From a virus: a stretch of 32,071 nucleotides of DNA. The stretch is taken from positions 1 to 32,071 of the IMG/VR virus record IMGVR_UViG_3300040806_001117, one strand, 5' to 3'. Made by a program: the position numbers and the translations under genes. Shown here in pieces: positions 7,718-14,201 of the stretch (positions are counted from its first letter, which is position 1; each line of letters starts with the position of its first letter). The notes beneath the pieces are model-generated. The model was not told the DNA's origin. It ran no database searches and saw only the letters and a program-made list of their open reading frames with translations.

Positions 7718-9276
7718 CCGCCAAAGTTTCCACTTGCAGCCATTGCTCGAAAATCTTCAGGAGTCATGTCTTCCCAACTAGATGCACCACTTGGGTTACC
7801 TCTTGGTGCTGTTGGTTGTGCAGGAACAGCATCAACAGCACCACCAGCTACTTCTCTTGCAGCATTTAATTCAGCTTGACTAAGTTCCTGGCCGCCGATT
7901 GTTGCAGCTGGTTGTCCATTGTTATCTTGTCTGCGTCTTTCAACTTCTGCTCTGCCATCACCTCTGCCAGGGTTGGTTTGTTGCGGTGTTGTTGGTGCTG
8001 TTGTTGTTTCTTCAGGAGTAGTATTTGGATCAATGCCTAATACTTCAAATACCTGTGCTTGTCTTGCACCAACAGTTGTGTAAGGAACAAGACGCTTTGC
8101 TCTTTTACCAAATAATGTAAATGCAAATGTTTCTCTTGCCCATTGTGTTGCAGCACTTGCTAATCCTGTTGGTGCTTCGGCAGGACTTTCTTGGAAGAAT
8201 GCATCGCTAATTGCAGGGCCACCGCCCATTAAACCGCCAACAATAGTGCGTAATCCTTGTGCAGTACCAAATATAACACTGCCTGCAAAATTAAATATTT
8301 CAGCAAACACACTGTTGGCCATTGCTTCTGCAATTGCTCTTTGAACACCTGTGCTTTGTATTAAAGCTCGTAATGCCCAAAAACCAATTTCGCCTAATAC
8401 AAATGTTAATGCACCAGTAACTAAAGTACCACCTAACGTAGCCGGCGATGCTGCAACTTGTACTGCTGCGGCTGCTCTCCATGCAATTCTAATTTTTCTT
8501 AAAACTGAAATAACTCTAGCACTTGCAAACACAACCATAAGATCTAAAATAAATGTTGCCAAGCCTGCTGAACAAGCCATGTTAATTGCTTCTTGACCTT
8601 CTTCTCTAGATAACTCGCCGCTTTCAACATCAGCCTCGATTTCTTCAATAACTGCCATAACAGAAAGAACAGTAATTACAGCAATACCGGCTCTTTCAAG
8701 TGTTCTAAACCAAAATCCAGTCATAACACGTTGCCATCTTGGTCTGTTTAGCAAACGTTCTCTATCAATGTCTCGTTCTATACCAACTCTGTTTGCATAG
8801 TTAAGAACTCTATTTCTACCATTGTATGGTCTAACACTACTACCGTAGCGTTGAGTTGTATCTCTTTCCCATGCATCAACATCGAAATCAGGATCACTAC
8901 CATTATAACGACTTAGTGCTTCTTGTGCATTAGCAGGATTTTCAAATCTCAATGCTCTAGTTTGAGAACCATCGTTAGAATGGAATAACAAAGTACGTTC
9001 ACTTGCTATACTAGCTGCTCGACTTGATCTTTCTCTTTGAACTCTAGGTTGAGCAGTGTCATTGCTAGAAGGAGAACTAGGTGTGCGTGAAGCTCGTAGA
9101 CGTTCAGCTTCTCTATCAGCACTACCTCTTATAGGATTAGATCCAAGAACCTGACCACTATCAGTATCTACAATATTAAACACACGATCACGCCCAGTAC
9201 CTGAAGGAGTAACTACTATTTCTTCATCAATTTTGTTTTCTGTGTTTTTATAAGAAATTACTTCAAGAAGTTTCAT
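7714..9276 (-). CDS. Predicted membrane-interacting virion protein, unknown function (520 aa)
   Basis: I do not recognise this gene. The first ~180 residues are hydrophilic, Arg/Ser-rich and probably partly disordered. Four hydrophobic stretches follow at about 196-212, 231-257, 282-305 and 323-347, with charged or amphipathic segments between them. The C-terminal ~150 residues are rich in Thr, Pro, Gln and Gly and end in MTPEDFRAMAASGNFGG. This polarity (disordered, membrane, disordered) resembles ejection or internal virion proteins, but a tail or capsid-associated role is equally possible. ATG at 9276, with only a weak ribosome site and a CTAAATA box about 31 bases upstream. It is convergent with the gp26 pair, and the stops share a TTAA. 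Late expression is likely from the box and the neighbours. Confidence 0.65.
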   Translation of the reverse strand: MKLLEVISYKNTENKIDEEIVVTPSGTGRDRVFNIVDTDSGQVLGSNPIRGSADREAERLRASRTPSSPSSNDTAQPRVQRERSSRAASIASERTLLFHSNDGSQTRALRFENPANAQEALSRYNGSDPDFDVDAWERDTTQRYGSSVRPYNGRNRVLNYANRVGIERDIDRERLLNRPRWQRVMTGFWFRTLERAGIAVITVLSVMAVIEEIEADVESGELSREEGQEAINMACSAGLATFILDLMVVFASARVISVLRKIRIAWRAAAAVQVAASPATLGGTLVTGALTFVLGEIGFWALRALIQSTGVQRAIAEAMANSVFAEIFNFAGSVIFGTAQGLRTIVGGLMGGGPAISDAFFQESPAEAPTGLASAATQWARETFAFTLFGKRAKRLVPYTTVGARQAQVFEVLGIDPNTTPEETTTAPTTPQQTNPGRGDGRAEVERRRQDNNGQPAATIGGQELSQAELNAAREVAGGAVDAVPAQPTAPRGNPSGASSWEDMTPEDFRAMAASGNFGG

Positions 9277-9306
9277 TGTTCAGTGATATCCATTACTTTG
9301 TTAATG

Positions 9307-9313
9307 TATTTAG
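9307..9313 (-). promoter_or_regulatory. Probable late promoter box CTAAATA for the 520-aa gene
   Basis: Minus-strand CAACTAAATACATT lies 31-37 bases before the ATG of the 520-codon gene. The same ACTAAATAC is found before gp48. A perfect hairpin (9317-9336) stands immediately upstream. Confidence 0.5.
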
Positions 9314-9316
9314 TTG

Positions 9317-9336
9317 AAATGAGCTAAAGCTCATTT
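9317..9336. terminator. Perfect 8-bp hairpin, possible terminator
   Basis: AAATGAGC - TAAA - GCTCATTT, a perfect stem with a four-base loop. On the plus strand it is followed by GTGTTTTCG, on the minus strand by TTTCAAC when the stem end is counted. It could end transcripts coming from the GIY-YIG gene or RNA region before the late promoter of the next gene. The T-tracts are short. Confidence 0.4.
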
Positions 9337-9392
9337 GTGTTTTCGTTAACACTCAACACGAATTATCTGTTTGTGATTATAGTATTAGTAAG

Positions 9393-9416
9393 GCATATGC
9401 GAATGCATATGCTTTT
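9393..9416 (+). terminator. Perfect 8-bp hairpin followed by TTTT
   Basis: GCATATGC - GAAT - GCATATGC, then TTTTAG on the plus strand. The arms are themselves palindromic. The T-run fits an intrinsic terminator read rightward, although no plus-strand gene precedes it closely; on the minus strand the stem is preceded by AAAA. Confidence 0.4.
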
Positions 9417-9443
9417 AGTATTATTCAGATTGTGAAGTCATAA

Positions 9444-9463
9444 TTCGCCCGTTGCCGGGCGAA
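9444..9463 (-). repeat. GC-rich perfect hairpin with a GCAA tetraloop on the minus strand
   Basis: Minus-strand TTCGCCCG - GCAA - CGGGCGAA. GCAA is a stable GNRA tetraloop, whereas the plus-strand loop is TTGC. This argues that the functional RNA, if any, is read leftward, in the direction of the GIY-YIG gene. Confidence 0.6.
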
Positions 9464-9516
9464 GGTAGCTTTTGAGCATTATTCGAGTTGCTTCAGCCAT
9501 CTTGTTAAAAGAAATT

Positions 9517-9536
9517 TTATAGTTTGTAAACTATAA
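9517..9536. repeat. Perfect 8-bp AT-rich hairpin
   Basis: TTATAGTT - TGTA - AACTATAA on the plus strand. It stands at the left edge of the GC-rich block. On the minus strand it is followed by AAATTTCTTTTAAC, a weak T-rich tail, so it might end an RNA encoded at 9537-9757. Confidence 0.5.
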
Positions 9537-9757
9537 GCGGAGGCGGTTGACCTGTATCCCCCTATTCTAGCTTCGTCTTATCAACGGAAGGCAGTTAATC
9601 CCTAACAAGCGAAATCACTTACCTATGTGGTTGCTTTTTCTCAGAGCCACAATCTTTTCAGCCTATCGTATGCTTCTACACGCTGACGCTCCACACCATC
9701 GGCGATCTTTCACGCAGAATTTTGGAGGATCGAGCAGCCCCGATCAAACAGTGTCAG
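9537..9757 (-). ncRNA. Candidate structured RNA of unknown class
   Basis: The block right after the GIY-YIG-like stop codon is markedly richer in G and C than its surroundings and has no good frame on either strand. On the minus strand possible pairings are a GATCG/CGATC hairpin (9728-9745), TGTGG/CCACA (about 9651-9626), AAGTG/CGCTT (about 9620-9607), GTTGA/TCAAC (about 9585-9546) and a long-range GTGGAG/CTCCGC (9694-9689 with 9542-9537) that would close the fold. I compared it by eye with tmRNA (one-piece and permuted), RNase P, SRP RNA, 6S, group I and group II introns and the glutamine riboswitch, and found none of their conserved cores. Strand and limits are inferred. Confidence 0.4.
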
Positions 9758-10192
9758 TTATTTTGCCTTGTTATGTTCTAGTAGTGCCTGGCGTAACTTG
9801 TCTGAACCACCAACTCTTACATTGATGATACCGTTGTAGTATTCGTCTGTTTCTAATACACGCCTATCAAATTGTTCTCGTGCTTCAATGTAACTCATTT
9901 CTGCTCTGCTTTTGCAAAAATAAAGTATTTCACGAGAAAAATTTTCTTCGCCTAGTTGTTGTACGTCTGCATTCAGCCTATCTGAGCTGCCCCAGTATTC
10001 ACGCCAATCGCTTTCTTTGTAGCCTCGACGTTTGTTCTTTTTGCCTTTAAGTGGTGGCTTGGTTGTTTTAAACTTTGCTAATTTTTTGCCTACGTACTTT
10101 TGATTTGTTTTGAGATTTGTTATTAGATATACAAAGCCTTCATACTCGTCATCAATAGATTCTACAGGTTTGCCTTGATATGTCCAACTCAT
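9758..10192 (-). CDS. GIY-YIG-like nuclease
   Basis: A 144-residue protein with an N-terminal pattern close to the GIY-YIG nuclease fold: GFVYLITN at 19-26 and KYVGKK at 32-37 stand for the two tyrosine motifs, here as F-V-Y and Y-V-G. A Lys/Arg-rich loop (about 40-60), DWREYWGSS (62-70, candidate catalytic Arg64), a helix with YIEAREQ (101-107, candidate Glu103) and NGIIN (Asn120) follow the order expected for the family. There is no extra DNA-binding domain as in I-TevI, so it may be a stand-alone endonuclease, homing or not. It ends the gp55-gp47-gp46 gene block. The ribosome site is weak and a second, out-of-frame ATG lies four bases upstream, so expression may be low. A candidate structured RNA follows at once. 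Confidence 0.7.
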   Translation of the reverse strand: MSWTYQGKPVESIDDEYEGFVYLITNLKTNQKYVGKKLAKFKTTKPPLKGKKNKRRGYKESDWREYWGSSDRLNADVQQLGEENFSREILYFCKSRAEMSYIEAREQFDRRVLETDEYYNGIINVRVGGSDKLRQALLEHNKAK

Positions 10193-10218
10193 ACATTATG
10201 TATAAGATAGATTTTTGC

Positions 10219-10449
10219 CTAGTCTCGATTTTGATCTGTGCCTTTTTCTTCACGCCATTCGTCAAGATGTTGTAAATGTTTTTGCCTAATTTCGTCTTGT
10301 CTTGTCTTTGCTAGTGTAATAAGTTTTCTCAATTCACGACGAGCCGACCTGCTGTTGCGAATACTTGGCCTACGTTCAAATAATTCACTAGCAGAAAAAT
10401 ATTTCAAATATGTTTTTACAAGCTCGTCGTGTGTATCGTCGTGTTTCAT
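10219..10449 (-). CDS. Small charged protein of unknown function (76 aa)
   Basis: A 76-residue hydrophilic protein with many Arg, Lys, Glu and Asp residues and probably all helical: SASELFERRPSIRNSRSARR followed by ELRKLITLAKTRQDEI. There is no recognisable domain. The ATG overlaps the gp46 stop in ATGA, so it is translated as part of the gp47-gp46 unit and may assist or modulate the nuclease. The opposite-strand frame of similar length is a shadow. Confidence 0.65.
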   Translation of the reverse strand: MKHDDTHDELVKTYLKYFSASELFERRPSIRNSRSARRELRKLITLAKTRQDEIRQKHLQHLDEWREEKGTDQNRD

Positions 10450-12221
10450 TCTATAATATCAACATCAGTAGAGTAACTTGTAAAGCCATTTTCTTTGATG
10501 ACTTTCATAACATGGTTAACTCTACCAACTAGTTCGTCCTTGTGTGATATGAGGAAAACGTTTTTACTACGTTCTCTGCCCATTTTCTTTAGCACAGCAA
10601 GACTATTTTCAACACCTGCTGTGTCCATACCTGAGTCAATTAACTCGTCGATAAACAATAAGTTAATACCTTGGTACAAACTTTCCCAAACATCACGGAA
10701 TGCAAAGCTCATACCTAGTATGAGTCTGTTACGTTCACCACGTGATAAGTTATCAAAGTCTAGGTCTTGTCCAAGTTGTGTAATCTCGACACTTAAATCG
10801 TTTTGGAATTGTACTTGATGAGGTAGTCCAAGTCTGTCAAGATAGTATGTAAGTCTGTTATTTAGATACGCCAAGTTTTGATCAATGATCTTTTTACGAA
10901 TGAAACTGTCTTTGTTTGTTAACAGTTTAAGCAAAAAGTCTTGGTGATCCTTTAAATTATTGAGTTCGTTGATAGAATCCCAACTAATTTCTTGCAATGC
11001 AGTAGTTTTTAGGTCATCAACTTGCTCTTGATACGGATCTGTCTCGTCTTTTTTGTTTTCTAATGCACGTTTTAAGTTATCAACATTGTTTCTATGTTCA
11101 TATGCTTCTTTTGCAGTCTCATAAAACGTATTCGGACGTCCGTTGATGTCTCCAATCTCGTTTAATGTGTTCATAGTTGCTTCTAATTTGTCAGCAACTT
11201 CTGTTTGATAGGCAAGTGCATCGCTTAATTCTTTTTGTTTACGTGTTTCAATTTCTGCTTTTTTATCTGCGTGAAGTTCTTGTCCACAAGTATAACAAAT
11301 AGCAGTATCTAGTTCTTTAATATCTTTTTCAGCCTTGTCAACGCTTTTAGTTGCTCGCATTAGTGCTGCTTCTAGTGTTGCTTTTTCTTTATTAAGGCTT
11401 GTAATACGATTGTTAAGCTCTGTCCAGTTAATTAGTTTGTCATGCTTGTCTAATTCGTCGTTGATATTGAGTTTTTCTAGTTCTTCAATAGCAGATTCAA
11501 GTTTTTTAACGTCATCTCTGCGTTTTGCCTCCCAAGCACGTTGTCTACCAATAAGAGTTTCAATACTTTGTTCAATTTTTTTGTTACTTGCTTCAATAGC
11601 ATTGATTTTTAGTGTTTCTTCGGTGACTAAATCTTTAGTTTGACGAATCTTTTCTTTTAATCCGTCAGCCTTTTCAGTAAGAATAGTAATACCAAGCAAC
11701 TGTTCAATGATAGCACGTTGATCATTTGCTCTCATGCTAAGGAACGGCTCGGTATAAGTGTTGAGTGCAACAATATGTTTGAACATATCGTGGCTCATAC
11801 CCAACAACGTGTCGATTTCTTTCTGTGTTTCGCGGCTATCACCTTGACTTTGATCATCCATTTCGACTTGTTCAAGGTCATTGATGTAAAATTTAAGAAC
11901 GTTAGGTGATCTGCCACGTTCAATCTTGTAACTGTTGCCGTCTTTGTCAAAATTAAGTGTAACTAACATGCCTTTGCTGTTAGTTTTGTTAATCAAGTTG
12001 TTCTTTTTGATATTTGTTAGTGCATTACCAAACAATGCATAGGATAACGCATTAATAATAGTAGTTTTACCAGTACCGTTGCGTGATCCAGTGTCATCAC
12101 CGCCTTGATCTAGGTTTTCACCTAACACAAGTGTTAGTTGTTCACTGTTAAAGTCAACTGCTTGGGTAACATTACCCACACTCATAAAGTTTTTTACGGT
12201 TAAGTCTTTTATTTTGATCAT
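10446..12221 (-). CDS. 46: Recombination nuclease subunit gp46 (SbcC/Rad50 type)
   Basis: ATPase subunit of the gp46/gp47 complex, which resects DNA ends for recombination-dependent replication and takes part in host DNA breakdown in T4. The 591 residues (T4: 560) show the full SMC-type layout: Walker A GSRNGTGKTT at 45-54, long coiled coils, a zinc-hook CYTC at 309-312 in the middle, the returning coil, an ABC signature LSRGERNRL at 492-500, Walker B LLFIDE at 521-526 and a late SHK with His560. No key residue is missing. The start overlaps the gp47 stop (ATGA) and its own stop overlaps the next gene in the same way, giving a tightly coupled unit. Confidence 0.96.
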   Translation of the reverse strand: MIKIKDLTVKNFMSVGNVTQAVDFNSEQLTLVLGENLDQGGDDTGSRNGTGKTTIINALSYALFGNALTNIKKNNLINKTNSKGMLVTLNFDKDGNSYKIERGRSPNVLKFYINDLEQVEMDDQSQGDSRETQKEIDTLLGMSHDMFKHIVALNTYTEPFLSMRANDQRAIIEQLLGITILTEKADGLKEKIRQTKDLVTEETLKINAIEASNKKIEQSIETLIGRQRAWEAKRRDDVKKLESAIEELEKLNINDELDKHDKLINWTELNNRITSLNKEKATLEAALMRATKSVDKAEKDIKELDTAICYTCGQELHADKKAEIETRKQKELSDALAYQTEVADKLEATMNTLNEIGDINGRPNTFYETAKEAYEHRNNVDNLKRALENKKDETDPYQEQVDDLKTTALQEISWDSINELNNLKDHQDFLLKLLTNKDSFIRKKIIDQNLAYLNNRLTYYLDRLGLPHQVQFQNDLSVEITQLGQDLDFDNLSRGERNRLILGMSFAFRDVWESLYQGINLLFIDELIDSGMDTAGVENSLAVLKKMGRERSKNVFLISHKDELVGRVNHVMKVIKENGFTSYSTDVDIIE

Positions 12222-13231
12222 GCTAACTCATTGTATATGTCTAGTAGTAGCTTCTTATTAAAGCTATCTGTGTCTAATGCACTAATTTCATTGCTTACAA
12301 TCTGATCTACACTTTCAAATTGTGCAATATCAAGTTCTGAACTAATTTCTTCAATTAACTTCTGTGGAATAAGAGTAATCTCTCTACATTCATACTGTTC
12401 CATAAAGGTTTCTTTGATGTAACTTGCTTCTTCGTAGCTAATATCAATGTCAAGTGTTACTCTCAGGTACATATTAGGCTTGATAAGACTGTCCTTTTCG
12501 TCAATCAACTGCGATAGCTTAACTGTACGATACTTTGGACATTGTGGCCAGTTGATGTATTCTGGTTCTGCATCGTTCTCGCGGTCTAATATCATCATAC
12601 CACGGTCATCATCCCAAGCATCAGCATAGTTGTGTGGGAAAGCATTACCAATGTAATGAATCTTACCTTGCTTCTGCCGTTTATGGAAGTGCCCACTGAA
12701 CACATACTCTTGATGTTTAAAGTGTTCAGTACGCAAGTCGCCGTGATCTGGCATTTTAACCAATGCGTTCATATAGAAACTAGGTAATTCAAAGTGCCCA
12801 AACAAATATTTGGTTTGCAACTTCTCCATGCGTTTCCATTCTTCACCTACAAGCCACGGAACCAGTGCTACATCTTCGATAACCTGTATGTTATCTACTA
12901 CTGTAATACCAGGAATGTGTCTTGCAAACTCTGTTGAGCTTACATCACGCTTGTCTTTGTAGTACAAGTCATGGTTGCCACTAAACATATAGAACTTTTC
13001 AAATGCTTCGCCTAGTTTTTCTAGGCTACGAATAGTAGCGTCCATGGTTGTAAGGTTAAGACTGTTACGATTATGATGCCAATCACCACAAAAGATGCCT
13101 GTTTCACATCCGTGTGCTTTAGCAGTCTCAATATACCAGTCAATAAAGTCTTCACAGTCCTGATTATGGACACGTGAATTGCCTTTCATACCAAAGTGTA
13201 TGTCGGTAAACACCGCAGCTTTTTTAAACAA
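12218..13231 (-). CDS. 47: Recombination nuclease subunit gp47 (SbcD/Mre11 type)
   Basis: Metal-dependent nuclease partner of gp46. At 337 residues it matches T4 gp47 (339). The phosphoesterase motifs are in order: FTDIHFG (Asp10, His12), GDWHHNR (Asp50, His52), SGNHDLYY (Asn86, His87), GHFELPSF (His146) and SGHFHKR (His181, His183). The start is TTG at 13231: GTGGAG is eight bases upstream and the conserved beta strand KKAAVFTDIHFG begins immediately, so no ATG start fits. The gap to gp55 is 42 bases and has no obvious promoter. It is therefore probably co-transcribed with gp55 from the strong promoter at 14150-14178. Confidence 0.95.
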   Translation of the reverse strand: MFKKAAVFTDIHFGMKGNSRVHNQDCEDFIDWYIETAKAHGCETGIFCGDWHHNRNSLNLTTMDATIRSLEKLGEAFEKFYMFSGNHDLYYKDKRDVSSTEFARHIPGITVVDNIQVIEDVALVPWLVGEEWKRMEKLQTKYLFGHFELPSFYMNALVKMPDHGDLRTEHFKHQEYVFSGHFHKRQKQGKIHYIGNAFPHNYADAWDDDRGMMILDRENDAEPEYINWPQCPKYRTVKLSQLIDEKDSLIKPNMYLRVTLDIDISYEEASYIKETFMEQYECREITLIPQKLIEEISSELDIAQFESVDQIVSNEISALDTDSFNKKLLLDIYNELA

Positions 13232-13273
13232 TAGAAATACTCCACTTAGACTTTGATTATAAAAGAAAAAATC

Positions 13274-14128
13274 TTAATTGTCAAATTCTTTTTGCTTCTT
13301 TTCTTGATCTTCCATGAATCTTGCTAGTCCTGCTTCGTATTCGCCTTCCATTTGACGAGTGTAGCTAGGATCTAAGTCATTCATTTCAAGGATGTCGTCT
13401 CTGATTTTTTGATTGCGTTTTTCTAGGTTAATAACACGCACAAAGCTATTAGTAACAGCAGCGGTATAATAAGCAAAGGGGTTATTGGATTTAGATTCAT
13501 CAAATTGTAGTCCTATCTGTGAAAGTTGTAAGATTGCTTGACCTTTCATTTCGTCATTGTAGGTATAACCACGAACATTACCTCGTCTTGCATAACGATC
13601 AACCAACATTAACCACATACTTGCAAGTGTTCTAGTTGCAACTCCGCGATCTTTGTTGAAATGTCCGTTTTCCATGCCACCTTCCCAGTGACTTTTGCCT
13701 ACACATATTAAATTACCGTCGTCGTCAAATTTATAGTGTTGAAACGGAGGAAAATTTAATTTAACTTTATGGTCTGCCACTGTTTTTGGATTCTTTTTAC
13801 GTCCAGGTTCGTCAGGAATATGATCAAACGTCATAATTCTAAAAATAAGTTCTTCTGTTTTTAAACTTTCTGGGTCAATGGCAAAATTTGCTTGCTTTAC
13901 TTGCTTACCAGCTGCTTTTGCTTCGTCATATGCTGCCGTTGACAATGCTTTTGCTTTGTTTTCTTTAGCTTCTTGAATGGTTGTTTGGTTTATTTTATCT
14001 ATACTTGATAATATGATATTGTAATCTGCATACTCTTTGGAAACAAAACTACAAAAAGAATTTTTACTTTTGTGTATTTCTTTGAGCATGTCCTTATTAT
14101 TAAGATAATTTACTTTTTTTCTAGCCAT
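13274..14128 (-). CDS. 55: Late transcription sigma factor gp55
   Basis: Directs host RNA polymerase to late promoters of the NTAAATA type. From the ATG at 14128 (AGGAG eight bases upstream) it has 284 residues, against 185 for T4 gp55. Both ends of the T4 protein are matched: residues 5-20 (KVNYLNNKDMLKEIHK) parallel T4's N-terminal KYNYVNNKELLQAI, and 187-240 (GYTYNDEMKGQAILQL, then FDESKSNNPFAYYTAAVTNSF) parallels its sigma region-2 core. The extra length lies mostly between about 21 and 165, a Lys/Ala-rich and then aromatic segment. T4 gp55 ends in a hydrophobic clamp-binding tail; this one ends FMEDQEKKQKEFDN, without an evident equivalent. It is the first gene of the block with gp47 and gp46. 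Confidence 0.9.
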   Translation of the reverse strand: MARKKVNYLNNKDMLKEIHKSKNSFCSFVSKEYADYNIILSSIDKINQTTIQEAKENKAKALSTAAYDEAKAAGKQVKQANFAIDPESLKTEELIFRIMTFDHIPDEPGRKKNPKTVADHKVKLNFPPFQHYKFDDDGNLICVGKSHWEGGMENGHFNKDRGVATRTLASMWLMLVDRYARRGNVRGYTYNDEMKGQAILQLSQIGLQFDESKSNNPFAYYTAAVTNSFVRVINLEKRNQKIRDDILEMNDLDPSYTRQMEGEYEAGLARFMEDQEKKQKEFDN

Positions 14129-14144
14129 GGCTACTCCTATACTG

Positions 14145-14151
14145 TATTTAT
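14145..14151 (-). promoter_or_regulatory. Possible late box ATAAATA overlapping the gp55 -10
   Basis: Minus-strand AATAAATACAG shares two bases with the TATAAT at 14150-14155. If used, gp55 would also be made late under its own control; the leader would be very short. It may be no more than the A/T-rich edge of the sigma-70 promoter. Confidence 0.35.
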
Positions 14152-14178
14152 TATAATATACGCAGATAATTTTGTCAA
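14150..14178 (-). promoter_or_regulatory. Consensus sigma-70 promoter for gp55
   Basis: On the minus strand TTGACA (14178-14173) is followed after exactly 17 bases by TATAAT (14155-14150), a perfect match to the bacterial housekeeping consensus in both boxes. Transcription should start near 14143, about 15 bases before the gp55 ATG. This fits early expression of gp55, gp47 and gp46 by unmodified host polymerase. Confidence 0.85.
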
Positions 14179-14185
14179 CTAAATA
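14179..14185 (+). promoter_or_regulatory. Probable late promoter box CTAAATA for the gp48 operon
   Basis: ACTAAATAC lies 17-23 bases before the gp48 ATG, just upstream of its AAGGAG site. It directly abuts the TTGACA of the divergent gp55 promoter, so polymerase bound here would cover that -35 region. Confidence 0.6.
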
Positions 14186-14201
14186 CTGTAAGGAGATTTC
14201 T

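Larger units (their letters stand above)
9277..9757. other. Long intergenic region with hairpins, no convincing gene
   Basis: About 480 bases separate the 520-aa gene from the GIY-YIG-like gene, in a genome where most gaps are under 60 bases. Bases 9541-9720 are 47% GC by hand count (85 of 180), while three 60-base samples in or beside the flanking genes gave 27-35%. The left half carries four perfect 8-bp stem-loops. The only small frame that stands out is a 20-codon one at 9500-9438 (minus, MAEATRIMLK...), which has no ribosome site. No tRNA cloverleaf was found. Confidence 0.7.

Noticed and set aside
9438-9500. Twenty-codon minus-strand frame MAEATRIMLK...
   Set aside because: No ribosome site; its end coincides with the GNRA hairpin at 9444-9463, so it is more probably chance or part of an RNA.
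9541-9600. Glutamine riboswitch-like segment AACGGAAGGCAG on the plus strand
   Set aside because: It resembles only part of the conserved core; the partner CGUUCA and the correct spacing are missing.
9537-9757. tmRNA (standard or permuted), RNase P, SRP RNA or intron
   Set aside because: No TTCGAC-type 5' motif, T-arm or CCA-proximal stem, no tag frame ending in a degradation signal, no GAGGAAAGTCC, and no group I or group II core was found on either strand. Local similarity of GTGTAGAAGC to a tmRNA segment is too short.
9625-9825. 66-codon plus-strand frame
   Set aside because: It overlaps the GIY-YIG gene end on the other strand, is low in protein-like features and has no start signal.
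14172-14201. Earlier TTG start for gp48 giving 301 residues
   Set aside because: It would begin inside the gp55 -35 and late box region; the ATG at 14202 has an AAGGAG site and a protein-like beginning.
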